Shown: positions 52,897-61,472, numbered from the stretch's first letter. The stretch: DNA of 64,000 nucleotides from Bradyrhizobium jicamae (GCF_018130695.1 NZ_JAFCJX010000030.1:45397-109396); one strand, 5' to 3'. Notes: a model not told the origin generated them from the sequence alone. A program made the numbers and translations.

Positions 52897-55209
52897 GTGG
52901 CCCACCCGCTTGCGCGCCTGCGTTCAGGATTGGCTGGAACGCTCGTTCTATTTTTGTCCGCGTTCGCGCTCACCGCGTGCATCGTCACGGCCGATCAGTC
53001 GATCGAAACCAACCCGAAAGACCAGCGCGCGCAGGATATTGCCGAGAAGGTCAACTCGATCGACCTGTTGCCGCGGCAACCCACCGATACCGGCGCTGGC
53101 GGCCTCAGGCAGCAAAGCCCGTCACGGCCCGCGATCTATCTCAGCGACGGCACCACGCCCGCCGGCGGGGCGCTGGCCGAACGCGACGGCGGCGGTGGCG
53201 GCTATGACCTGAATTTCGAGAACGCCCCGGTCGCGACCGTCGCCAAGGTCATTCTTGGTGACGTCTTGAACGTCGGCTACACGATTGATCCGCGCGTTCA
53301 AGGAACTGTCACATTGGCGTCCGTTCGCCCGGTGCCGAAGGCGGATGCGATCTACGTGCTGGAGAACGCGCTGAAGATGTCCGGTGTCGCGCTGGTGCGC
53401 GACCGTGGCGGCAGCTATCGCCTGATTCCCTCGGCCGAGGCCGGCGCCGGCAGCATCGATCGCAGCGACACCGCGGAGGCCGGCCAGGGCATCAGCGTGA
53501 TCCCGCTGCGCTACGTCTCGGCGCAGAACATGTTCAAGCTGCTCGACGGCTTCGGCGTCAAGGCCCAGACCCTGCGGCCCGACAATGGCCGCAACACGCT
53601 GATCGTTACCGGCAGCGGCTCCGAGCGGGCCTCCGCAATCGACACCATCATGAGCTTCGATGCCGACTGGATGAAGGGCCAATCGGTCGGCATCTTCCCG
53701 GTGCGAAACTCGTCGCCGGAGCCGCTGATCTCGGAACTCGAGAAGATCATGGATTCCGGCGACGGCGGGCTGAGCCAGAACGTCGTCAAGTTCCAGGCGA
53801 TCAACCGCCTCAACGCCATTCTCGTGGTCAGCCAGAAGCCGGAATATCTCAAGCGCGCCGGCACCTGGATCACGCGGCTCGACAAATCCGACGTCGAGGC
53901 CGCCAATATGAAATCCTATCCGCTGCGTTACGGCAACGCGAAGCAGGTCGTGGCGCTGCTGACGGAGATGCTGGTGGCGCCATCGGGCGGTGGCGCCTCG
54001 CTCGACAGCGCGTCGAGCCAGGTCTCGCCAGGCTCCGGCGTCGCGGTGTCGTCGTCCGGCACCAACGCAGTCGCCTCGCTGAGCGCGCTGCCGACCGCGG
54101 GCGCCGGCGCCGCCACGCCGGTCACCGGCACCGGCCCTGCGCTCAACACGCGTGCGGCCGCGCCGGCTCAGGCGCAGGACTCGCCATCCCCGACCGGCAG
54201 CGCGATGCGCTCTTCCGGCAATGGCAGCTTCCTGCCGAACGTGCGCCTCACCGCCGATGTCAACAACAATGCGGTGCTGGTCTATGCCAACGCCGACGCG
54301 CAGCGCATCGTCGAGCAGACCATCCGCCAGATCGACCGGCCGCAGCGCCAGATCGCGATCGAGGCGACGATCGCCGAGGTCACGCTGAACAACCAGCTGA
54401 ACTACGGCGTGCAGTTCTTCCTTGCGAGCAAGAAGGGCTCGATCTCGAACGTCATCTCCGGCACCTCGCCGAGCAGCAACTCGATCGAGCCCCAGACCAA
54501 CGCAGTCAACGCCGCCGCCGGCGCGCTGATGGGCCGCGTGCTGCCTGGCTTCAACATACTGGTGGGGGCGGAAAACTCGCCGCGCGTCATCATCGATGCG
54601 CTGCACGGCATCACCGACGTCAAGGTGCTGTCGAATCCGTCGCTGGTCGTGCTCGACAACCAGCCGGCGACCCTGCAGGTCGGCGACCAGGTGCCGTTCT
54701 CGACCGGCACCGCCACCGTGCTGACCTCCAACAACACGGTCGTCAACACCATCGACTACAAGAACACCGGCATCATCCTGCGCGTGCTGCCGCGCGCCAA
54801 CGCCAGCGGCAATATCGTGCTCGACATCGAGCAGGAGATTTCCAGCGTCGCCAATGCCGGCGCCAACGGCCTGACGCCGACCATCACCCAGCGCCGCGTC
54901 AAGAGCTCGATCGCGGTGACATCGGGCCAGACCGTGCTGCTCGCCGGCCTGATCAGCGAGAGCGAGAACAAGGGCCGCCAGGGCATCCCGCTGCTGGATT
55001 CGATCCCGGGCGTCGGCGACGCCTTCGCTCATCAGACCACGGCGCGGGCCCGCACCGAGTTGATCCTGTTCATCCGCCCGACCCTGATCCGCGACCCCGT
55101 CGATGCCCATGTCATCGCCGAGGAGATGCGCACCAAGATGAACAGCCGCATCGTCGGCACCAGCAATCCCGTGGTCGTGACCACCCCGCCCGGCGTCCCG
55201 CCGCGCTAG
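52897..55209 (+). CDS. gspD: Type II secretion system secretin GspD, apparent lipoprotein
   Basis: About 770 residues. From GTG 52897 the N-terminus is an ideal lipoprotein signal: basic (LARLRSG), hydrophobic (LAGTLVLFLSAFA), lipobox LTAC, no Asp at +2. Earlier in-frame ATGs (52819, 52834) would add a poorly conserved extension. N0-N3 domains follow (NFENAPVATVAKVILGDVLN, VIPLRYVSAQNMFKLLDGFG, YPLRYGNAKQVVALLTEMLV), with a long Ser/Ala/Gly linker in N3. The secretin core (DRPQRQIAIEATIAEVTLNN, VLSNPSLVVLDNQPATLQVG, VLLAGLISESENKGRQGIPL) closes the chain. It forms the outer-membrane pore. No gspS pilotin gene is nearby; the lipid anchor could replace it. Confidence 0.88.
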   Translation: MAHPLARLRSGLAGTLVLFLSAFALTACIVTADQSIETNPKDQRAQDIAEKVNSIDLLPRQPTDTGAGGLRQQSPSRPAIYLSDGTTPAGGALAERDGGGGGYDLNFENAPVATVAKVILGDVLNVGYTIDPRVQGTVTLASVRPVPKADAIYVLENALKMSGVALVRDRGGSYRLIPSAEAGAGSIDRSDTAEAGQGISVIPLRYVSAQNMFKLLDGFGVKAQTLRPDNGRNTLIVTGSGSERASAIDTIMSFDADWMKGQSVGIFPVRNSSPEPLISELEKIMDSGDGGLSQNVVKFQAINRLNAILVVSQKPEYLKRAGTWITRLDKSDVEAANMKSYPLRYGNAKQVVALLTEMLVAPSGGGASLDSASSQVSPGSGVAVSSSGTNAVASLSALPTAGAGAATPVTGTGPALNTRAAAPAQAQDSPSPTGSAMRSSGNGSFLPNVRLTADVNNNAVLVYANADAQRIVEQTIRQIDRPQRQIAIEATIAEVTLNNQLNYGVQFFLASKKGSISNVISGTSPSSNSIEPQTNAVNAAAGALMGRVLPGFNILVGAENSPRVIIDALHGITDVKVLSNPSLVVLDNQPATLQVGDQVPFSTGTATVLTSNNTVVNTIDYKNTGIILRVLPRANASGNIVLDIEQEISSVANAGANGLTPTITQRRVKSSIAVTSGQTVLLAGLISESENKGRQGIPLLDSIPGVGDAFAHQTTARARTELILFIRPTLIRDPVDAHVIAEEMRTKMNSRIVGTSNPVVVTTPPGVPPR

Positions 55210-55244
55210 CTCGCGTGATGAATTTACATGCCAGCCGCATCGGC

Positions 55245-55277
55245 GGTTCACCTCGCCCCGTCGGGGAGAGGTGAACC
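55245..55277. repeat. Long hairpin repeat downstream of gspD
   Basis: A 16-pair palindrome with one mismatch: GGTTCACCTCGCCCCG pairs with CGGGGAGAGGTGAACC around a single-base centre. The core CACCTC/GAGGTG is shared with the larger element at 59811-59940. It lies 35 bases after the gspD stop, without a T run on the plus strand, and 12 bases before the prepilin peptidase. Confidence 0.7.
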
Positions 55278-55289
55278 AATCCAGCCGGT

Positions 55290-55856
55290 TTGACCGTGAT
55301 CCCCGCCCCCCAACTCCGCCAGGCCGGCCTCTCCTTCGCCCTCCTGGCCATGGTGGCAGTGAGCCTGATCGCGGCTCCCGGCCCGGACGGCCTGCTGGGC
55401 GCGTTGCTGGGCGCGCTGATGCTGGCGATCGCGGTGACCGATGCGGAGCGCTTCATCATCCCGAACGAACTGACGGCGGCCGCAGCCGGCCTGGCGCTGC
55501 TCCGCGCCGCGACCGTCGGTCCCGAGGCCGGCTGGCCTGCCATGCTCTGGTCGGCCGGCCGGGCGCTGGCGATCGCCCTGCCCTTCCTCGGCCTGATGGC
55601 AGCCTACCGGGCCTGGCGCGGCCGCGACGGGCTCGGGCTCGGCGACATCAAGCTCGCAGCCGTCGCAGGGGCCTGGCTCGGGCTGGTGACGGTGTTCGCC
55701 GTGGTCGAGGTTGCGACCCTCGCCGCGCTCGGCGCCTACCTCGCCAATGCCTGGCTGCGCCGCCGCCCCTTACGTGCGGCCGCCTTCCTGCCGTTCGGGC
55801 TGTTCCTGGCACCGGCGATCTGGCTCGGCTGGCTGGCCGAAGCGATCCTGGGCTGA
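55290..55856 (+). CDS. Short type IV prepilin peptidase (A24), GspO-like
   Basis: 188 residues, mostly hydrophobic, about six helices. The two catalytic aspartates are seen in AIAVTDAERFIIPNELTAA and GLGLGDIKLAAVAGAWLG. The N-terminal methylase domain and zinc cysteines of full-length GspO/PilD (about 280 residues) are missing, as in CpaA/TadV-type enzymes. It probably cuts the GspG-K leaders. The frame opens at TTG 55290, with GTG 55296 as a close alternative; the start is unsure. It is on the same strand as gspD, separated by the hairpin. Confidence 0.8.
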   Translation: MTVIPAPQLRQAGLSFALLAMVAVSLIAAPGPDGLLGALLGALMLAIAVTDAERFIIPNELTAAAAGLALLRAATVGPEAGWPAMLWSAGRALAIALPFLGLMAAYRAWRGRDGLGLGDIKLAAVAGAWLGLVTVFAVVEVATLAALGAYLANAWLRRRPLRAAAFLPFGLFLAPAIWLGWLAEAILG

Positions 55857-55863
55857 AGCAGCG

Positions 55864-56418
55864 TCAGTGCTCGCGCGTGGGCGCCCACTCCAGCGCCTTC
55901 AGCCGCGCTTGCGCGATCTCGTCGCGGGACATTTTCCGCGTGACGGCGTCACGGATCCGCTGCCGCGCTTCGCGTGCCTTCGGTGGGGCGGCGGCGGTCG
56001 ACAGATTGAGCCATTTGCTGGCCTCGACGATGTCGCGCGGTACGCCCTGCCCACGATCATAGAGCAGGCCGAGCGAATATTGCGCGAGGCTGTCGCCCTG
56101 CTCGGCCGCGCGGCGATACCACATCGCCGCCTCCGTGTAGTTCTGCGGCACGCCGCGACCGGTCTCGAACAGGAAGCCGAGATAGGCCTGCGCGGAGGCG
56201 TTGCCGCGCTCGGCCAGCGGAATGAAGATCTGCGAGGCGCGCTGGTAGTCCTGCCGGCTGAGCGCGGCGACACCTTGGGCGAGCGGTTGGGCGGATACGG
56301 GCGTGACGACCGCCATCGCCCAGATCAGCGCGGCGACCCCGACCACGACACGTCGCCGGGCTCGCTCCGGTTTGCCCCGAATCTCGTTACGTCCGCCGTC
56401 GCGGTCACCTGCAACCAT
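55864..56418 (-). CDS. Secreted Sel1-repeat protein
   Basis: 184 residues. The signal peptide ends near VVTPVSAQ (about residue 43). Two to three Sel1-like TPR repeats follow: ASAQAYLGFLFETGRGVPQN, EAAMWYRRAAEQGDSLAQYS and LGLLYDRGQGVPRDIVEASK. The end is helical and basic. Such proteins act as periplasmic scaffolds; no partner is shown. Start at ATG 56418, with AGGA upstream; a GTG ten codons earlier is possible. It converges on the prepilin peptidase gene with only seven bases between. Confidence 0.75.
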   Translation of the reverse strand: MVAGDRDGGRNEIRGKPERARRRVVVGVAALIWAMAVVTPVSAQPLAQGVAALSRQDYQRASQIFIPLAERGNASAQAYLGFLFETGRGVPQNYTEAAMWYRRAAEQGDSLAQYSLGLLYDRGQGVPRDIVEASKWLNLSTAAAPPKAREARQRIRDAVTRKMSRDEIAQARLKALEWAPTREH

Positions 56419-56555
56419 CTGTCCTGCCCACTTTGCCGGGAACAACACTATTCCGCCGAAGCCGCGGAATCCATAGCGGGCATGCGGTCATTCAAGCAGG
56501 AACGCGTGCGCCGGTGCGTCGTTGACGGACATTCACGTCAAGTTGGAGAAGCAGC

Positions 56556-56867
56556 ATGAAACCACGAATCATCTGGATGAGTTGTGCCGCGCTGATGCTC
56601 AGCGCCGGCATCGCACAGGCCGGTCCCTGCAACATGGCGAACAACAAGGACGCGGGCTCCGGCCCGACGCCCGGACACACCGGCCAAACCGTCGGCAGCG
56701 CAACGTCGCGGAGTTCCGAACACCCGCCGACCAGCACGATGAACCAATCCACCGGCAATACGGCTGCCTCATCGCAGGATGCGCAGAAGCAGATGCAGGG
56801 ACAGCCGACGGCGGCCCAGCAAGCGCAAGGTGCGCAACCAGGCGCGCCCACCGGCAACGATTGCTGA
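56556..56867 (+). CDS. Small secreted protein of unknown function
   Basis: 103 residues. A signal peptide (MKPRIIWMSCAALMLSAGIA, cut near AQAG) precedes a mature part that is almost all polar: Gly, Ser, Thr, Gln, Asn and Pro, with a Cys near each end (GPCNMANN and the last residue). It looks unstructured; a disulfide could join the ends. Start at ATG 56556, with GGAG upstream. I recognise no domain. A terminator-like hairpin lies 137 bases downstream. Confidence 0.7.
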   Translation: MKPRIIWMSCAALMLSAGIAQAGPCNMANNKDAGSGPTPGHTGQTVGSATSRSSEHPPTSTMNQSTGNTAASSQDAQKQMQGQPTAAQQAQGAQPGAPTGNDC

Positions 56868-57262
56868 CGCATTCGTCGGCGCGACTTGCCGCGTGGGTTC
56901 CGTCATCCGGTGTTCTCCGCCCCAGAACGAAGTTCCTGGCATCGCCGCGTCTGCAGCGACGAAAGTAGAACACGCCATTGCAGGCGGACCGCGCGCAAGA
57001 AAAAGAGCCGCTGAGATCATCAGCGGCTCCTCGCTTTTATCGTCACGGAATGAAATGGCCCTTGGTAATAACGGAAGGAAGCTTACGCCAATGCACGCCA
57101 TCATGTGGATTCCGTATGACCACGGTGTTCCCTGGCAGGAAATGAGGTGTCGCGGCCGCGGATCGCGCCGACATCACGCAAATCCGAAAGACTGATTCGC
57201 GTTAGCAGGATCCGCCATCTTCGTCGTGCACACGGCGGCGGATCACGCCTCGCTGATCAGCC
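56868..57262. other. Gene-free interval with terminator
   Basis: It contains the hairpin at 57005-57038 and little else. A 34-codon frame at 57091-57195 has AGGAAG ahead of it but no recognisable product. The rest shows no repeat or family match. Confidence 0.4.
57005..57038 (+). terminator. Rho-independent terminator
   Basis: A ten-pair stem, GAGCCGCTGA (57005-57014) with TCAGCGGCTC (57020-57029), and a five-base loop, followed by CTCGCTTTTATCG. It fits termination of the small secreted protein transcript or of an unseen small RNA between 56868 and 57004. Confidence 0.7.
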
Positions 57263-58426
57263 CTATTCCGCCAGTTGAAACCGCTCGAATCGGTCGAGCT
57301 CGTCCTCGATGCGGCGCTTCAGCTCCTTGCGGGCTGCGGTCTTCTTGCCGTTGCCGACCCAGCTCCATTTCTGCATCAGAAGCTTCTTGTTCTGGCGGTC
57401 GGTCTTCAGGTCGACGGCAGCGACGATGTCGTCACCGACCAGCACCGGCAGCGCGAAATAGCCGAGCTTGCGCTTGGCTCTTGGGACATAGGCCTCGAAC
57501 AGATGGCTGTAGCCGAAGAACAGCTCGGTGCGCTTGCGCTGGATCACAAGCGGATCGAACGGCGAGAGGATGTGGACGAGATTCGGATCGCCCTCGCCTT
57601 GTTCTTCCAGCACCTCCGGCCGCGCCCAGTGCTCCTGCTTGCCGGCGCCGTCGAGCGCAACGGGCACCAGCTCCTTGCGGCGCACGCGGGCGTCGATCAG
57701 GCGGCGGATCGGCTTCTTGCTGGGCGCGTCGAGATGGCAGATCGAATCGAGGCTGACGATGCCCTGCGAGCGCAGCGCGCGATCCAGCAGATAGGTCGTC
57801 GTCTCCGCTGACGTCGCGGGCTTCGGCGGCTTGTCCCAGCCGAAATGGCGCGTCATCAGCTCGTAGGTCTTGAGCATGCCGTTGCGCTCGCTGACGGTGA
57901 GCACGCCGGTGTAGAAACCGAGCTGCAGCGCGCGCTTGGAGGGCTTGCGGCTCTGCCAGAGATGCTCCTTCTCGGTCAGCACGTCGTCTTCGATATCGCG
58001 GATGGTCAGCGGCCCGGCCTTGATCAGCCGCATCACCTTGCGGGTGTCCGCCGGCGTGACCGAGGCGTACCATCTGTGGCCCTCGCGCTGATGCTCGCGC
58101 ATCAGCGGACGAAAGAAACGAAAGTCCTTGGCGGGCACGTAGGACAGCGCGTGCGTCCAGTATTCGAACACGCTCTTGTCGGCGCTCTGCGCCTGCCGGA
58201 GGTCAGCGCGGCGGTAGTTCGGGATGCGCGTGAACAGGATATGGTGGTGACAGCGCTCGATCACGTTGATGGTGTCGATCTGGACATAGCCGAGATGGCC
58301 GACGGCATCGGCCACGGCTCGCGCGCCCTCGCCGAACGGCGCCACCGTATCCAGCCGCTGCGCGCGCAGCCAGATGTGGCGGGCCTGAGCAGTGCTGACG
58401 GGAACGGGTGCGGTCGCGCGGGGCAT
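57263..58426 (-). CDS. YcaQ/AlkX-like DNA glycosylase (winged-helix HTH_42 family)
   Basis: 387 residues. The family active-site motif appears as YVQIDTINVIERCHH (Q-I-D form), near residue 48, with FTRIPNYR and VFEYWTHALSYVP after it. Three winged-helix units are spread over the chain, including GPLTIRDIEDDVLTEKEHLW and GIVSLDSICHL. The C-terminal LSPFDPLVIQRKRTELFFGY and SHLFEAYVPRAKRKLGYFAL segments are standard. The Q-x-D form is that of E. coli YcaQ, which unhooks interstrand DNA crosslinks. It stands alone; it converges toward the small secreted gene. Confidence 0.85.
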   Translation of the reverse strand: MPRATAPVPVSTAQARHIWLRAQRLDTVAPFGEGARAVADAVGHLGYVQIDTINVIERCHHHILFTRIPNYRRADLRQAQSADKSVFEYWTHALSYVPAKDFRFFRPLMREHQREGHRWYASVTPADTRKVMRLIKAGPLTIRDIEDDVLTEKEHLWQSRKPSKRALQLGFYTGVLTVSERNGMLKTYELMTRHFGWDKPPKPATSAETTTYLLDRALRSQGIVSLDSICHLDAPSKKPIRRLIDARVRRKELVPVALDGAGKQEHWARPEVLEEQGEGDPNLVHILSPFDPLVIQRKRTELFFGYSHLFEAYVPRAKRKLGYFALPVLVGDDIVAAVDLKTDRQNKKLLMQKWSWVGNGKKTAARKELKRRIEDELDRFERFQLAE

Positions 58427-58471
58427 GGCGCGGCACTGTAGCGGGATTCGTAAGGATGTGGGGAGAGGCGA

Positions 58472-58810
58472 TCAGCGCTTCGGCCGGTCGCCAAGGCTGC
58501 CGGTGGCAATCTCGGCCGTGCAGGATGCCTTGCCGCGATCCGGCGCCTGGCATTTGTAAACGCTGCCGGTGAGGCGGTCGACCAGCCAGGCGGTGTCGTC
58601 GTTCGGGCTTTCGAAGCCGACATAGCGATTGCCGAGCGCCGAGACGAATGTCGACAACAGGATCGCGGCCGCGATCATCGCAGCCCCGATCAGGATCGGC
58701 ATCGCTGCCGTTCCCTCGTCGCGCCCGCGATCGTCCCTGCGATGTTCCCTGTAGCCACGCTGCCGCCTGATCGTCTCGAACACTGTCGCCTGTCTTCGCT
58801 TCTCACTCAC
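58472..58810 (-). CDS. Small single-span membrane protein, unknown
   Basis: 112 residues if the GTG at 58810 is used. A very basic N-terminus (TIRRQRGYREHRRDDRGRD), one helix (LIGAAMIAAAILLSTFVSAL, about residues 39-58), and a short outer domain with two Cys (VYKCQAPDRGKASCTAEI) that may pair. No family recognised. An ATG at the edge of the helix (58702) is the other likely start. It is divergent from the OmpA-like gene. Confidence 0.55.
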   Translation of the reverse strand: MSEKRRQATVFETIRRQRGYREHRRDDRGRDEGTAAMPILIGAAMIAAAILLSTFVSALGNRYVGFESPNDDTAWLVDRLTGSVYKCQAPDRGKASCTAEIATGSLGDRPKR

Positions 58811-58981
58811 GTCGATCAGGGTCTTGGCTAGGCCGCCATCGTGCCGATTATTTGTCGCGAGATCGGCAGCGCGGCGACCGGAATGCGACCGGCAATCCAC
58901 TGCAACGAAGAACGCCTTCTGCGCGGCCCCATCCGGTTCAAAAACGGGGAACCCGGATTAGCCTGGTGCGCAACGGCCCTC

Positions 58982-58997
58982 CGTGATCCAGGTCACG
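58982..58997. promoter_or_regulatory. CRP-like operator upstream of the OmpA-family gene
   Basis: CGTGATCCAGGTCACG is a near-perfect match to the TGTGA-N6-TCACA pattern of CRP-type regulators, with both half sites symmetrical. It lies 88 bases before the ATG at 59085, in the divergent interval. A CRP/FNR-family protein is the natural candidate; which one is unknown. Confidence 0.45.
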
Positions 58998-59084
58998 TTC
59001 CCGGCTTTGAACCTGTCCTAGGGTCCCTGCATCCAAAGGTCAGCAAGCCAGATTGGCTGGCCCACAATTTCAAGGAATACGACC

Positions 59085-59714
59085 ATGACCCGCATTTCGA
59101 CCCTTTCCCTTCTGACGATCGGCGCCGCCCTGTCGATGACCGCGGGCGTGGCGCTGGCCGGCGACGTCGTTACCGCCGACAAGATCGTGAACGCGCTGAA
59201 GCCGACCTCGGCGACCCGCAGCCTGTCGACCACGCCCCCGGCCGACCCGTCCGTGTCAGCCAAGGAAACCAGCTTCCTCAACAGCGTGCGCAACCGCCAG
59301 ACCCGTTCGCTCTCGATGGGCGAGCGCCAGGAGATCGCCGAGCTCGCCGCGAGCAAGCCGAAGATCGATCTGGAAATCCACTTCGACTACAACTCGGCCG
59401 ACATCGCCAAGAGCTCGACCCAGGCGGTCGCGGAACTCGGCAAGGCGCTGTCCGACCCCAGCCTGAAGGGCTCCACCTTCGTGGTCGCCGGCCATACCGA
59501 TGCGATCGGCGGCGAGGAATACAATCAGGGCCTCTCGGAGCGCCGCGCCGACACCATCAAGCGCGTGCTGGTTGAGAAATACGGCCTCACCGGCTCGAAT
59601 CTCGTGACCGTCGGCTATGGCAAGACCAAGCCGAAGGATCCGAACGCGCCGATGGACCCGACCAACCGCCGCGTCCAGGTCGTCAACATGGACACCAAGA
59701 CCGCCGCGCAGTAA
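59085..59714 (+). CDS. OmpA-family outer-membrane/peptidoglycan-binding protein
   Basis: 209 residues. Signal peptide (LTIGAALSMTAGVALAGD), a linker of about 75 residues, then the OmpA C-terminal domain: LEIHFDYNSADI, FVVAGHTDAIGGEEYNQGLS, RRADTIKRVLVEKYGL and DPTNRRVQVVN, with the Asp and Arg that bind diaminopimelate. There is no transmembrane barrel, so it is a soluble or loosely attached cell-wall protein in the periplasm. It has its own terminator (59729-59759) and a CRP-like site upstream, so it is probably a single-gene unit. Confidence 0.85.
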   Translation: MTRISTLSLLTIGAALSMTAGVALAGDVVTADKIVNALKPTSATRSLSTTPPADPSVSAKETSFLNSVRNRQTRSLSMGERQEIAELAASKPKIDLEIHFDYNSADIAKSSTQAVAELGKALSDPSLKGSTFVVAGHTDAIGGEEYNQGLSERRADTIKRVLVEKYGLTGSNLVTVGYGKTKPKDPNAPMDPTNRRVQVVNMDTKTAAQ

Positions 59715-59728
59715 GGCCGATGCAATCA

Positions 59729-59759
59729 AGCCGCCTGCCGACAACGGCAGGCGGCTTTC
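59729..59759 (+). terminator. Rho-independent terminator of the OmpA-family gene
   Basis: An 11-pair perfect stem, AGCCGCCTGCC (59729-59739) with GGCAGGCGGCT (59746-59756), a six-base loop, then TTCG. The T run is short but the stem is strong, and it is 15 bases after the stop. Confidence 0.75.
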
Positions 59760-59810
59760 GTATGTCTGGAGCATGATGAAATTCGGCCGAGTTGAAGCGG
59801 CAGCGCGACT

Positions 59811-59940
59811 TTCACCTCTCCCTTGGGAGAGGTCGGCGCGCAGCGCCGGGTGAGGGGTTACGGTCTCTCGATAGAGCGGCGCCCTCACCCGGACCGCATC
59901 TTACGATGCGATCCGACCTCTCCCGTTCGGGAGAGGTGAA
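59811..59940. repeat. Large palindromic repeat (CACCTCTCCC type)
   Basis: The outer arms TTCACCTCTCCC and GGGAGAGGTGAA pair across 130 bases. Each arm also folds on itself (CTCTCCCTTGGGAGAG and CTCTCCCGTTCGGGAGAG), and GGTGAGGG pairs with CCCTCACC inside. It is a compound of nested hairpins between convergent genes. A decayed GGAGCATGATG piece just before it (about 59768) recalls module A of the other repeat family. Confidence 0.75.
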
Positions 59941-59981
59941 GACGCCGCAAGCCAGCCAGTTCGACCAAACCTCATCACGGT

Positions 59982-61310
59982 CTAGATCCAGTTCTGGAAG
60001 AGCATGAGGCGATTGAACGTCGCCATCGAGGTCTCGACGAAGGCTGCGGTGATCGGCAGCATGGCGACGAAGCCTATGCCGCCGACCGCGACGAACGCCC
60101 AGAGTCCCCAGCGCGGCACCCTGCTGCGGGTCAGCGCATAGACGAGGACAAAACTCGCCGTCGTCGCGGCCGGCAGATAGTAATAGATGAAGCCGAGCGT
60201 GCGCGGCAGCAGCGCCCAGGCAAGATACGGCCCGAGATAGAACGCCAGCACCAGGAACGCGGTCTCCTTGCGCGCCACGATCCAGTCGCGCAGCGCGATC
60301 ACGAGCGCGATCAGCGCCGGCCACAGGATCAGGGGATTGCCGAGAAACACCACGGCGGCGATCCGGTCGTCGCCGAGCTTGTCGAAGAGATACCAGACCG
60401 GCCGCACCAGGAACGGCCAGGACGGCCACGAGCTCATATAGGTGTGGCCGGCGATCGCCGTCGTCGTGTTGTCGGCGAAGATGCGGCGCTGCGCCTCGAT
60501 GATGGCCGACGGCGACAGGCCGTGCAGCGGGACGAAGGTCACGAGATACGCAACGGCCGGGATCAGCACGAAGCAGCCGAGGAAATGGCCGAGGTGAAAG
60601 TCCGGCCAGAGATCAGGCCGGTACCAGTCCTCGGCATCGCCATCGGCGAACCGCGTCTGCCAGCTCTGCATCAACCTGACCGCGGCGACGATCGCGATCG
60701 CGGTCGCGAGCACGAACAGCCCGCTCCATTTGCAGGCGATCGAGAAGCCGACGGCAAGCCCCATCAGCGCGAACCAGCGCTGCGGCTGCTTTTGCCGGAA
60801 GCCATGGACGAACGCCGCGATCGCAAACAGGCTGAACGTCAGCGCGAAGATGTCGAGCATCGCAATGCGCGATTGCACGAACAGCATCTGGTTGAAGAAG
60901 GCGATCAGCACCGCCGCGAGCGCGGACCCTTCCGCCGCGAACAAGGCTATCCCGCAGAGATAGACGCCGACCAGCGCCAGCGCGCCGAACAGCGTCGCGG
61001 GAATACGCCAGCCGAGCGGGCCGTCGCCAAACATCTTGATCGAGAGCGCGATGATCTCCTTGGCGAGCGGCGGATGCATCGGGTTGAGCAAGGGCTCCTG
61101 CATCACCGGTTGCAGCATCTGCCGTGCCGCCGGCACGTAATGCACCTCGTCGAAATAGAATTTGTCGGGAGTGGTGATACCGGGCAACAGCAGGAACTGC
61201 GCGACGACGAAGATGAGCGCCGCCGAAATCACGATGCGTCGGCGCGATGGATACGGAACAGAGGGTGATTCGGGCGCGATGCTGACGGGGCGCTTGCGTG
61301 ACTTCGACAT
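59982..61310 (-). CDS. Protein O-mannosyltransferase-like (PMT/GT39) membrane protein
   Basis: 442 residues, about eleven helices. The first periplasmic loop has KFYFDEVHYVPAARQML with the catalytic Asp-Glu pair, then NPMHPPLAKEIIALSIKMFG, both typical of dolichyl-phosphate-mannose protein mannosyltransferases. SRIAMLDIFALTFSLFAIAA and ACKWSGLFVLATAI are also standard. In bacteria these enzymes use polyprenyl-phosphate sugars to glycosylate proteins or lipids. Start at ATG 61310 rather than the TTG just upstream. Nothing near it identifies the acceptor; secreted or pilin-like proteins are possible. Confidence 0.8.
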   Translation of the reverse strand: MSKSRKRPVSIAPESPSVPYPSRRRIVISAALIFVVAQFLLLPGITTPDKFYFDEVHYVPAARQMLQPVMQEPLLNPMHPPLAKEIIALSIKMFGDGPLGWRIPATLFGALALVGVYLCGIALFAAEGSALAAVLIAFFNQMLFVQSRIAMLDIFALTFSLFAIAAFVHGFRQKQPQRWFALMGLAVGFSIACKWSGLFVLATAIAIVAAVRLMQSWQTRFADGDAEDWYRPDLWPDFHLGHFLGCFVLIPAVAYLVTFVPLHGLSPSAIIEAQRRIFADNTTTAIAGHTYMSSWPSWPFLVRPVWYLFDKLGDDRIAAVVFLGNPLILWPALIALVIALRDWIVARKETAFLVLAFYLGPYLAWALLPRTLGFIYYYLPAATTASFVLVYALTRSRVPRWGLWAFVAVGGIGFVAMLPITAAFVETSMATFNRLMLFQNWI

Positions 61311-61472
61311 CAAGTGCTCACGTGTCCAATTTTTGTGTGAGGTCTATTTGAACGCATTTCGAATCCGTCGCCACTAACCATCGGGCCAGCTCAGCGCCGC
61401 TTGTGGCATTATTGTAACATCCTCAGCGCGCGCGATCCGGTACGATGATGGGATAAATCGATCGGTTTGGAA

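Noticed and set aside
53122..55251. A 709-codon open frame on the minus strand opposite gspD
   Set aside because: It mirrors a clear GspD gene; the translation is Arg/Ala/Asp-rich with no family features, as expected opposite GC-rich coding DNA.
57091..57195. A 34-codon plus-strand frame after AGGAAG
   Set aside because: The product is basic and featureless; kept only as a note in the interval entry.
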